64,000 nucleotides of DNA from Porticoccus sp964276025 (GTDB lineage: Bacteria > Pseudomonadota > Gammaproteobacteria > Pseudomonadales > Porticoccaceae): NCBI GenBank assembly GCA_964276025.1, contig CAXYDD010000003.1:1-64000 (forward strand). Reading direction: 5' to 3'. Positions 36,010 through 44,422 of this stretch are shown piece after piece (position 1 is the first letter of the stretch; the number at the start of each line of letters is the position of its first letter). The position numbers and the translations under genes are program-made. Below the pieces are notes generated by a model. It made no database searches and had not been told where the DNA came from. It saw only the letters and a list, made by a program, of their open reading frames with translations.

Positions 36010-37860
36010 TTAGAACTGCCTGGTTAGTTTAAATACTAGTTGGTTATCACCACCAAAATAGTCCATAAAGCCAGCGCTGTTTTCTCTCTTACCTAGAGCG
36101 AAGTCACCGCCTGCCACTGGTGTAGCAGTACCATTACCACCCTGTCCACCGATGTAGCCTGAACCATTTAAAGCTCCACAACTATTGGAACCGTCGGTTG
36201 TATAACCATTAAACGAACCTTTACAGGTTTTCTTCGTATCACCGTCGTTGAACCAAAGATCTGCTTCAACTTTTAGACGCCAATCATCACCCCAAACAAA
36301 CTCTACAGCAGGTATAGCGAAACCGCCACCTTTAGTAAGGTCAGTACCAGCCACGAATGACGGGTTAATGGTATCACGATGGAAGTTCATCAACGTAAAG
36401 ATAGTCAAGTAGGCAGTGTGCTCTTTCTTTTGTGAACCAAAAGAAGCAAATTCTACTATTTCATCTTTATCGTCGTGAGACAATATCCAAGTGTCAAATA
36501 ACTGAACACTTGACAGTGAAGGACGATGCGTACCTAGTGATTCCATCCACTTAAATTCCTTATCGATACGGAACATCATATTGATAGTATCTTTTTCGAT
36601 AACACCGTTCCAACCAGGTAGATCTGAATAAATAGATCCGTAGTTGTAAGGTTTGTTAGGAATGAAAGCAATTTCAGCACTTAATGTTGCATCCATAGGC
36701 TGATTGAATCCGGTCATAGTAAAGCCGAAGATATCAATCTCAGGATACATCCAGTCACCTAATAGGTTTCCTTTTGTAGCCTCAGTACTGCCATAAGTTT
36801 CAGTTGCACCCATGAGGCCATAGTAAGCATAGTAGCCACCATTAGCGCCAGTTAGGCCAGCATCAGCAACAGCATTAGCAACGTCTGGACGATTTGCGCC
36901 AGTAGCACCTAGAGCATGTGGATTCACAACAGGAGCTGGATTGAAGGTTTTCATATAAGCGAATGAATAACCTATAGAACCCCACTCTCCGTTCCAACGA
37001 ATACCATAAGTCATATCACTCCAGTCACCTGAAGAATGATCCGTTTGGTATGAGTCAGTGAATTGTGTGAAGTCGACACCACGGTATGGGTGTGGAATCC
37101 AACGTCCACCTTCGATGTTGTAGTTACTACCCATGTCCTCTTTGCGGTCCCAACCTGGACGAATGTACCAGTTCAAGCTACCACCGAGTTCATAGAAATC
37201 TAACCTAAAGTTGAACAACATCAAGGGCTTGCGCCACTCTTCATTGTTTTCGTAAAAAAGACGACCACGATAGTCATAACCGTGAACAACGTCCATAGCT
37301 TGGAAGAAATCACTTTCACCCCAAACTAATTGTTGACGTCCAACACGAACCATTAATCTGTCATCGAAGAGGTTTACGTCAAAATATAACTCACGTAACC
37401 AGTCAAAGAGTTCATCAGTAGTTTCGTATTGATCCATATAGTCACCATCTCTACCTCTACTAACACCATCAGTAAAGTTACCGCTTTGGATACCAAATCC
37501 TGTAGCGATGGTTTCAGCACGAGCTTCCAGATCATCTAAATAATCTGTCTGCGCTTCTTTATCAAAACGTGTGATCACTTTCCAGTTCAAAGGACCAGTT
37601 TTAATATCGAAGTCCAAGTTAAGAGTTACCTCTGCTTGGTTCATGCGGTATTTGTCATCTGCTGTAGTTTCATCATTGTCTTCCAGCATAACGCCTACAG
37701 TCGTTCTTACGTAGCCGTTCCAGTTAAGGTTATAGAAAGGTTCATTATCACCCCCGTAGCCATACGCAGAGAAAGCATTGCTGCTTCCTAAGAGAAGACC
37801 TCCAAATCCCAGCAGAAGGCCGCCGACCTTCAAAATACTGGTGCTTTTATTACTCACCAT
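36010..37860 (-). CDS. DUF1302 outer-membrane beta-barrel protein
   Basis: The 616-residue protein has a signal sequence (VGGLLLGFGGLLLGSSNAF) and DUF1302 (PF06980) landmarks: WNGYVRTTVGVMLEDND, LREVYFD-like REL YFDVN, VRVGRQQLVWGESDFFQAMD and YRGRLFYEN. It ends in LVFKLTRQF, an aromatic C-terminus for outer-membrane insertion. The start follows GGGAGAATAAG. It leads the second half of the island, from its own promoter, and is followed by its usual partner DUF1329. Such barrels are linked with uptake of hydrophobic carbon sources. Confidence 0.92.
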   Translation of the reverse strand: MVSNKSTSILKVGGLLLGFGGLLLGSSNAFSAYGYGGDNEPFYNLNWNGYVRTTVGVMLEDNDETTADDKYRMNQAEVTLNLDFDIKTGPLNWKVITRFDKEAQTDYLDDLEARAETIATGFGIQSGNFTDGVSRGRDGDYMDQYETTDELFDWLRELYFDVNLFDDRLMVRVGRQQLVWGESDFFQAMDVVHGYDYRGRLFYENNEEWRKPLMLFNFRLDFYELGGSLNWYIRPGWDRKEDMGSNYNIEGGRWIPHPYRGVDFTQFTDSYQTDHSSGDWSDMTYGIRWNGEWGSIGYSFAYMKTFNPAPVVNPHALGATGANRPDVANAVADAGLTGANGGYYAYYGLMGATETYGSTEATKGNLLGDWMYPEIDIFGFTMTGFNQPMDATLSAEIAFIPNKPYNYGSIYSDLPGWNGVIEKDTINMMFRIDKEFKWMESLGTHRPSLSSVQLFDTWILSHDDKDEIVEFASFGSQKKEHTAYLTIFTLMNFHRDTINPSFVAGTDLTKGGGFAIPAVEFVWGDDWRLKVEADLWFNDGDTKKTCKGSFNGYTTDGSNSCGALNGSGYIGGQGGNGTATPVAGGDFALGKRENSAGFMDYFGGDNQLVFKLTRQF

Positions 37861-37898
37861 CTTATTCTCCCACTTAATATTACTTTTATAATTAAATT

Positions 37899-37919
37899 GC
37901 CGTGATTATAAATCACGGC
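37899..37919 (-). promoter_or_regulatory. Perfect 5'-leader stem-loop of the DUF1302 mRNA
   Basis: GCCGTGATT and AATCACGGC form a nine-pair perfect stem with a three-base loop. It begins at the predicted transcription start, so the mRNA would open with this hairpin. Hairpins at the very 5' end protect mRNA against RNase E. A dimeric repressor operator is the alternative. Confidence 0.7.
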
Positions 37920-37926
37920 TCCTGCC

Positions 37927-37955
37927 AATATATGCCCCTTATGCAACAGTATCAA
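37927..37955 (-). promoter_or_regulatory. Sigma70 promoter of the DUF1302-DUF1329 operon
   Basis: On the minus strand TTGATA, a 17-base spacer and TATATT fit the sigma70 consensus in 10 of 12 positions. The start would be near 37920, about 60 bases upstream of the DUF1302 start codon. It separates the transport genes from the upstream catabolic genes. Confidence 0.8.
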
Positions 37956-38202
37956 CCCTGTTTCTTTTAAAATTCTAATAAAACTAAAAAATTTATTCAA
38001 AAAACAGTTTTTTTTAATACTATTAAAATATTCAAATTAAAATTTATTACATTAAAAACAATAGTTTAAATGATAAAATACTGACAATAATTGTTCTGAT
38101 AAATGGCGACTATTTAATACAAAAAAAGTTCAATTTACGTAAAAAAAAGAAATAAATTAGTCAATTTTCCAGAAAATATTTACTTTTTTTACCACTTTTT
38201 TC

Positions 38203-38221
38203 GATAATGATTATCATTCGC
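38203..38221. promoter_or_regulatory. Candidate Fur box
   Basis: Read on the minus strand, the 19 bases match the classical Fur palindrome GATAATGATAATCATTATC at 17 positions, with AATGAT and ATCATT arms intact. It lies in the 447-base gap between the thiolase and DUF1302 genes, about 250 bases upstream of the DUF1302 promoter. No second promoter overlapping it is evident, so a regulatory role is uncertain. Confidence 0.5.
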
Positions 38222-38307
38222 ATATAAATATGCCGCTACAGGGCATTAATTTCGATTTTATTGTGAAAATTCATATTTTACATTACCGATGGTAATAATT
38301 TATGTGC

Positions 38308-39579
38308 CTATTGAATTCTCCTGAGCACAGTTACGCAATTAGTAACACCAGAGCCACCTATGTTTACTGTCATAGCTATTTCAGCATTATCTTTTGCTGG
38401 GACACCAATAGGCTCTCCAGTCAATTGCTTATAAGCAAGTGCATGCATGGAGGCTCCCGTGGCACCAACTGGATGACCTTTTGCTTTAAGTCCACCAGAT
38501 AAATTAATCGGGCAGTCGCTACCTGGATCAAACTTACCATCCATTAAATCAAAGCCTGCTCGACCTGATTCAGATAAACCTATGGCTTCGGCGCATAAAA
38601 GCTCATTAACTGTAAAGCAATCATGTACTTCTGCGAAGTCTAAATCAGATACGCTAATCTCTGCCTCTTTGCATGCAAGTGAAACGGCATGCCTGGTAGC
38701 CCTTAATTCATCAAGTCCCCCCTGACGGCCATTCAGCATCATTCTATCTGTGGTATGGCCAACGCCGCTTAATTCCACTGCATGCTTGAAATTTTTTATA
38801 GCATTATCTGTTGAGGTCAAAACAACTGCTGCCGCACCGTCTGTAATTAAAGAGCAGTCATGCAATCGCAGAGGTGGTGCAATCATTGGATTGCTTCCTT
38901 TGCCTGTCTCAGGCAAATTAAGTATTGCTTCTGCTGTCGTTAAATTGTTTTTGTCTGGCAAACTACCAGCTCCAAAATGAGCGAGGGGATTCTGAATTCC
39001 ATTTCTGTAGTTGAGTGCCGAAACATGCGCTAACATAGTTTTTAGTTGATCGTCAGTAAGCTGATGCTTATTTTGGTAAGCCAACCCCAGCTCTGCAAAT
39101 AAGCCTGGAAAAGTCATTCCATGGCTGCCCTCTTGGGGCCAATATGAACAACATGCTAATGCATGAGTGACTCCAGGTGTATCCAAAAGACTCATTTTTT
39201 CAACTCCAAGTGCCAGTACATGCTTGAAACGACCAGAGGCTACACCGTAAGCAGCATTATAAATAGCCAGTGAAGAAGTTGCGCAAGCTCCTTCAGTTCG
39301 GGTAGTTGGCTTAAATAATAAACCCTGTGGGTCAATCTCTAAAGCTAAAGGCCCAACATGCTCCTGATTAACGAATAATGAGGGCGAGCAAGACCCAACC
39401 CATATAGCATCAATATCACTTGCCTCCAAACCTGCATCAGCAATTGCTTTTGAGCCAGCTTCTATTAATAGCTCATAAAAACTCTTAACATCTTCGATAG
39501 TGCCAGCTTCACGGTCTCGCTTAACAAAAGCACCGAACTTGGTATTGTATGCACCCACTATGCTTACTTTCACATTCAA
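38308..39579 (-). CDS. Thiolase (SCP2/acetyl-CoA acetyltransferase family)
   Basis: The 423-residue protein has the nucleophilic cysteine in RTEGACATSSLAIY (Cys99), the histidine in FAEVHDCFTVNEL and GGLKAKGHPVGATGASM near the C-terminus, the SCP2-type thiolase pattern. It is the last gene of the carboxylase operon, after the CoA ligase. The inferred role is to cleave the beta-ketoacyl-CoA made by the preceding enzymes into acetyl-CoA and a shorter acyl- or aroyl-CoA. No DUF35 partner is present. Confidence 0.88.
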   Translation of the reverse strand: MNVKVSIVGAYNTKFGAFVKRDREAGTIEDVKSFYELLIEAGSKAIADAGLEASDIDAIWVGSCSPSLFVNQEHVGPLALEIDPQGLLFKPTTRTEGACATSSLAIYNAAYGVASGRFKHVLALGVEKMSLLDTPGVTHALACCSYWPQEGSHGMTFPGLFAELGLAYQNKHQLTDDQLKTMLAHVSALNYRNGIQNPLAHFGAGSLPDKNNLTTAEAILNLPETGKGSNPMIAPPLRLHDCSLITDGAAAVVLTSTDNAIKNFKHAVELSGVGHTTDRMMLNGRQGGLDELRATRHAVSLACKEAEISVSDLDFAEVHDCFTVNELLCAEAIGLSESGRAGFDLMDGKFDPGSDCPINLSGGLKAKGHPVGATGASMHALAYKQLTGEPIGVPAKDNAEIAMTVNIGGSGVTNCVTVLRRIQ

Positions 39580-39652
39580 CTCCTTTAATTATTACAAATT
39601 TACGGTCAGCTGAGATATAAAACTTTTCTTCTTAATTGCTGACAAGAATAGA

Positions 39653-41263
39653 CTAAATCTTCTTTTTTTCGTTTTTCCAAAATACAGCTCTTAAATCTTT
39701 TTTTAGAACTTTACCGACAGGGCTTCTTGGAAGTTCATCAATTATAATAACTTTTTTTGGTGCTTTTACACTTCCAAGTTGTTTCTTGCAAAGATTTATA
39801 ATTTCTAATTCTTCAGGCGCCTTATTATTATCCTTGAGCTCGATTATTGCAGTTACTTGTTCTCCCCATTTTTCGTGCGGAATACCTATGACAGCGCAAT
39901 CTTTGATAGCTGGAATTCCCCAAATCAGTTGCTCTATCTCTCCTGGGTAAACATTAAACCCTCCTGAAATAATCATATCTCCCTTTCTATCCACTAATGA
40001 TAGATAACCTTCTTTATCAAATATACCCATATCACCTGTTAGCTGCCAGCCATTTATCCTTATCGATTTAGTAGCCTTCATGTTATTGAAGTATTTATTC
40101 ATTAAAAGCCTTCCTTTAATAGCTACTTCTCCTTTTGAGCCCGAAGGGAGAGGATCCCCAGATTCACTTAAAACTGCAATCTCGATATCAGGTGAAGCTT
40201 TTCCACATGAACCTAATATTGAAATATCGTTTTTATTTAACGCTTTTATATGATCCTCAGCAGAAAAGAAAGTACATATCATAGGTGCCTCGGCCTGACC
40301 ATAGGTTTGGACCATTACTGGACCAAATATAGATATTGCCTCTTTAAGTTTATCGATTGACATAGGAGCTGCGGCATACCAAAAATATCTTAAGCTACCG
40401 TAGTCGTATAATCTTATATCTTCAAAATCAAGAAGCATGTAAATTGCGGTAGGCGGAAGGAATAATGTCGTAACTTTATATTTTTGAATAGCAGAAAGTA
40501 TTTTTTCTGGAGAAAAATCATCCATAACAAGAATTGAGCCGCCCTCTTTAATCGTTGAAAACGAACCAATCCCAGCTGCATGGGTCATAGCTGCACTAAC
40601 AAGATAACAGGGCCTTACATCTGTAATTTTCATCTGTTTTTTTTGAATATCTACAATCGCTTCCCAGGTATCAGTTCGCCACTCTGCTAACTTTTGGTCG
40701 CCAGTAGTTCCACCAGTAGGAAATAGTGAAACTAGTTCTTTTATACTCGATCCTGAAGACTCATTGATACTAATGTCTTTTTTTAAAGGGTAAGTTTTAG
40801 CTTGAAAATTTTTCTCAGCTTTATTTTTTAAAGATGAAAAAGTGATATCTGCAATTTTGTTAGTTTCTAAGTAAGCTATATTTTCTGAACCAAGCTCATT
40901 TAATGATTCTGTAATTTTTTTATCAAATCTTTTATCGATAAATAAAAAATTTGCATTAGATAACCGAATGAGTTTTAAATTTGCATCAAAGGTGTTCTTT
41001 GTATTCAAGGGCAACCAGACAGCCCCTAGGCGAGAAATAGCAAAAATACAACAATAAGCTGCAACACAGTTTGGGGTATACGTTGCTACGATATCCTGAG
41101 CCTTTACTCCCTTTTGATCTAAAAAATTTGCTAAGTGAATTGAAGCATTCACCATCTCAGGATATGAAAAATCTATATTATTTTCTAGATCAAAAAATTT
41201 AGCCTCTAGGGCTTCGGGGGAAGAAAGAGCCAAGCTTTTATCCAAAAAATCGACAAGACGCAT
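39653..41263 (-). CDS. AMP-forming acyl-CoA ligase (candidate beta-keto-acid:CoA ligase)
   Basis: The ANL-family enzyme has the phosphate loop LFPTGGTTGDQK (about 180-191), VQTYGQAEAP, the hinge region YLSLVDRKGDMIISGGFNVYPGEIE, and the catalytic lysine in PRSPVGKVLKKDL near the C-terminus. It lies 13 bases after the carboxylase epsilon-like gene. In Aromatoleum the corresponding gene activates benzoylacetate after acetophenone carboxylation, so here it probably activates the carboxylase product. Substrate specificity is inferred from position only. Confidence 0.88.
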   Translation of the reverse strand: MRLVDFLDKSLALSSPEALEAKFFDLENNIDFSYPEMVNASIHLANFLDQKGVKAQDIVATYTPNCVAAYCCIFAISRLGAVWLPLNTKNTFDANLKLIRLSNANFLFIDKRFDKKITESLNELGSENIAYLETNKIADITFSSLKNKAEKNFQAKTYPLKKDISINESSGSSIKELVSLFPTGGTTGDQKLAEWRTDTWEAIVDIQKKQMKITDVRPCYLVSAAMTHAAGIGSFSTIKEGGSILVMDDFSPEKILSAIQKYKVTTLFLPPTAIYMLLDFEDIRLYDYGSLRYFWYAAAPMSIDKLKEAISIFGPVMVQTYGQAEAPMICTFFSAEDHIKALNKNDISILGSCGKASPDIEIAVLSESGDPLPSGSKGEVAIKGRLLMNKYFNNMKATKSIRINGWQLTGDMGIFDKEGYLSLVDRKGDMIISGGFNVYPGEIEQLIWGIPAIKDCAVIGIPHEKWGEQVTAIIELKDNNKAPEELEIINLCKKQLGSVKAPKKVIIIDELPRSPVGKVLKKDLRAVFWKNEKKKI

Positions 41264-41276
41264 AATATGCTGATGA

Positions 41277-42125
41277 TTATTTTATCGTGGAGAGGGTCTC
41301 GAGGACCTTTTCAGGGTTAATATCTTCGGGGATAGTAAAATAACTGAATCCTGTATTTTCTTTTGCATCACTCGATGTCCACAGCGAGTGGCTAATATCA
41401 ACCCCAAGTGAATCACTACAAGCAGCTGACTGTTCAGGAATAATGGTAAAGTCGATCTCATCTGGTGCATTAAAACCTTCATTTTGAAAAGGTAACTGGA
41501 GACCAACAGACCAACGATAGTGCTTTGCAACGTTCAACACAGGCTGATACCAAGTGATCTCTTCTGCACTTGATGGCAAGAGCTCCTCATCCTCTACCAA
41601 CAATATGCCAGATAAGTTTGTTTCACTGTAATAGCGCAAAAAATCAGCCATATACATAGAAACTGTATCTACTGACATCTCAGTAGGTTCAAGGTCATTT
41701 TTGGTTGCTGCCTTATGCGATCTGGCTAACAATGATCTTGGTGAAGGTATAACTAAAACAGTAGGCACTGAATTACCATAATTATCGTTTATAGCAATTA
41801 GGACTTCAGCAAGTAACTCTCTTGGGGCGTAAGCCTCAAGAAGGACCTTGGAGGCAAATGTGGAGCGACTTTTTTCAGACATAGACTTGATCGCAGTTTC
41901 ATCATCTTCCATCCAATGATGGAACAGGTCCCATACATCTATAACGACAACTTCTGCTTTTACCAGTGCATGTGCTTGAGTATAAAAGGATAAGTATGAT
42001 GCTGGTGTTGACCATGGATTGGCATCACTTCCAAGTAATAAATTTTTTGCATAGTTATTAAAATTAACCCAAAGGCACGGAGAATTATCTCCGCCCTTAA
42101 GGTAATCTAAAAGATCAACCGCCAT
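41277..42125 (-). CDS. Small accessory subunit of ketone carboxylase (ApcE-like)
   Basis: The 282-residue soluble protein has no motif I can name. It has an acidic character and strands such as AEVVVIDVWDLFHHW, VPTVLVIPSPRSLLAR and LSGILLVEDEELLP. Its identity rests on context: it directly follows the HyuB-like gene by two bases, and its mass of about 31 kDa matches the roughly 34 kDa epsilon subunit encoded last in the apcABCDE operon of Aromatoleum. There the subunit is needed for activity but forms a separate subcomplex. Confidence 0.6.
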   Translation of the reverse strand: MAVDLLDYLKGGDNSPCLWVNFNNYAKNLLLGSDANPWSTPASYLSFYTQAHALVKAEVVVIDVWDLFHHWMEDDETAIKSMSEKSRSTFASKVLLEAYAPRELLAEVLIAINDNYGNSVPTVLVIPSPRSLLARSHKAATKNDLEPTEMSVDTVSMYMADFLRYYSETNLSGILLVEDEELLPSSAEEITWYQPVLNVAKHYRWSVGLQLPFQNEGFNAPDEIDFTIIPEQSAACSDSLGVDISHSLWTSSDAKENTGFSYFTIPEDINPEKVLETLSTIK

Positions 42126-42127
42126 CT

Positions 42128-44407
42128 TTATTTCCTATCAGCTTTAACGACAATTCCTGCTTTTTTTCTAACATCTGCAAGTTCTTGCTCTAGCTCACCA
42201 ATTCTCACATCTTTTGGATTGATCATATAGTTAGCGCCAGGGTTAGCAGCGTCTCTCAAGTCGTCATTCGATCCGCAGTAAACTTGCTCGTTATTACCGT
42301 TCCATGCACCATAAAAAGGAATGTCGTCTGGCGGAATGTCCCTCACATGCTTCTTAACAAATTCTGCATAAGGTACACCTTGCTTTTTTCTTTGTTCCCG
42401 ATATTTTTCGCGCATTTTTTTAGTCGCAATTCCATCGACAGCTAATGTTTCATCATCGAATACAACCTTATATAGCTTTTTGGCCCAATCAGGAGATATT
42501 AATTTTTCTTCAATATCCATAATTACAAGGTCAGGATCACGCTCTAATACATCCCCGTATCCTCCACCAGAGCCTTGAGAAATCATATAAAGGGCACCAC
42601 GTTTGGATATGTCAAAACCTAAACCTAGGTGTTGCGTAGTATAAATAGCATTCTCAAATGGCTGCTCATTCATAATCTCATGTATAGAATGTCTCATTTT
42701 TGAAGGATCATTCAGCATAATATCGTATACATCCACGCCCTCTACTCTACATAGTGGACCAGATCCTGCAGCGTAACCACCAAACAAACCTTGGATAGTT
42801 GGAGCTTTCGAACCTAAACAAGAGGTCATGAAACCCCATGCATCACTATCTTTTGTAGAAGCGATCTGAGTATAACCCATGCCACCTCGATACTTTCCGG
42901 GCGCTTGAGTATTCATAGTCATTTTCTTGGAAACAAGTTGAAGGAATGGGACATCTTCTTCGTTCATTTCTTGTTCACCAATATCAGCCATGGTTGCAAA
43001 AATTGGCGATAGGGCATGCTCTCCGTCTCTATCCATTCTTGCACCACCACCCATACCGTTTAAATCTGCACATAAGTTACCAAGCGTCTCACCATGCTGA
43101 TTCACACCACCCCAAATGAAAGTGTTGATCATATTATGCCAAGGCGCTAAAACACGCGTATATTTTTCTGGAGTACTGTAGAGCATTTTTGCTGTTGCAT
43201 GCTGGGCTACTGTAAAGCTATGAAAAATTGACATGAGACTCTGAGAATTTGGTGCAGAATAAGTACAATCTACAATTGATCCAAGTGTTGACTTAAACTC
43301 AATTGGAGAAAGACCCGCCTGACCTCTCGGCAAATCAGGCCAGATATGATTCATAAATGCTTGCCCAACCATTCCCTTCATACCAGGAAGCTGTGTATTA
43401 ATAGCACGGTTAGTGAATTCTGGGCTACTTCCAGAGAAGTCAAATATTAACCTATCTCCTTTTTTAATAGCAGTCATATTCATCTTAATCAAAGCGTTTT
43501 CACGCAATGTACCATCCATGATTGTATGAGTTCTTACAGTCATATCTGGCCATTCAGATATTCTGCGACGAACCTCAGTAACCACACTTTCATTTGTATA
43601 TCTCAAGCAAGCCGTTAGAGCATCTGGACCTTCAGAGGCAAAAACTTCTTTGATTCTTTGCTCAAGACGCATACAAGCAAACAGCTTCACTTTCATGTCT
43701 TCATACTGAAGTTTAGGTTCACGCACGGAGTTTTGTAAGAAAGTCAGTAAGTCTCTTTTGATTTTATAATTTTCTACCACTTTAAAGGGTGACATTTTCA
43801 ACCCTTCATCAAAAGAAGTTTCAGCCATAGTTGGCATACCACCTGGCTCGATAGCTCCACACTCGCCTTCATGAACTGTCGAGGCAGCCCAGCAAATTAA
43901 CTTGCCTTCGTGGAACACGGGTAAAATCATACTTTGGTCAGTATTATGGACGTTGCCATATCTTGAATCATTATGAATAAACCCATCACCCTCTTGAACT
44001 CCGACGGTTTCTTCATCGATCCAATTTTTAATTATAAATTTAATAGGATGGTGAACAAGCGCAGAGAAAATTAGTACACCTCCAGCACTACCAATAGTTA
44101 AATCTCCGGAAGAAGAATATATTCCAGTGATAATATCGCCCCACTTCGCGCCTGGAGCTGCGCCCATCTGCTCTACCATTTCAAAACCTTCTTCACATGC
44201 AGACTGAAGTCGATCTCGTATAGAAGCAATCTGATTTAAATCGGTATATTCCTTCATGACTCTTTCTTCAGTCTCGGTCCTAGGCATAATGCGGTGGTCC
44301 CGCATAATCTCAGGATCTGGACCAAGGAATAAAGTTGTATCCTTGAGGAATTTCTGTATTAACTCTTGATCTTGAACATTAAGTTCAATTTTTGCTTTCT
44401 CGTTCAT
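42128..44407 (-). CDS. HyuB-type subunit of ketone carboxylase (acetone/acetophenone carboxylase family)
   Basis: The 759-residue protein belongs to the hydantoinase B/oxoprolinase family: SGDLTIGSAGGVLIFSALVH, GDGFIHNDSRYGNVHNTDQ with the Asp/His metal-site region, CWAASTVHEGECGAIEPGG, FDFSGSSPEFTNRAINT and GQGSGGGYGDVLERDP. In acetone and acetophenone carboxylases this subunit carries the carboxylation or metal site, with phosphorylation on the HyuA subunits. It lies between the larger HyuA-like gene and the epsilon-like gene. The 15-base and two-base gaps suggest co-translation. Confidence 0.88.
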   Translation of the reverse strand: MNEKAKIELNVQDQELIQKFLKDTTLFLGPDPEIMRDHRIMPRTETEERVMKEYTDLNQIASIRDRLQSACEEGFEMVEQMGAAPGAKWGDIITGIYSSSGDLTIGSAGGVLIFSALVHHPIKFIIKNWIDEETVGVQEGDGFIHNDSRYGNVHNTDQSMILPVFHEGKLICWAASTVHEGECGAIEPGGMPTMAETSFDEGLKMSPFKVVENYKIKRDLLTFLQNSVREPKLQYEDMKVKLFACMRLEQRIKEVFASEGPDALTACLRYTNESVVTEVRRRISEWPDMTVRTHTIMDGTLRENALIKMNMTAIKKGDRLIFDFSGSSPEFTNRAINTQLPGMKGMVGQAFMNHIWPDLPRGQAGLSPIEFKSTLGSIVDCTYSAPNSQSLMSIFHSFTVAQHATAKMLYSTPEKYTRVLAPWHNMINTFIWGGVNQHGETLGNLCADLNGMGGGARMDRDGEHALSPIFATMADIGEQEMNEEDVPFLQLVSKKMTMNTQAPGKYRGGMGYTQIASTKDSDAWGFMTSCLGSKAPTIQGLFGGYAAGSGPLCRVEGVDVYDIMLNDPSKMRHSIHEIMNEQPFENAIYTTQHLGLGFDISKRGALYMISQGSGGGYGDVLERDPDLVIMDIEEKLISPDWAKKLYKVVFDDETLAVDGIATKKMREKYREQRKKQGVPYAEFVKKHVRDIPPDDIPFYGAWNGNNEQVYCGSNDDLRDAANPGANYMINPKDVRIGELEQELADVRKKAGIVVKADRK

Positions 44408-44422
44408 AATATAATTACCTCT

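Noticed and set aside
38282..38296. Terminator after the thiolase gene (ATTACC-GAT-GGTAAT)
   Set aside because: The six-pair stem has no T-run on the minus strand, so termination is not supported.
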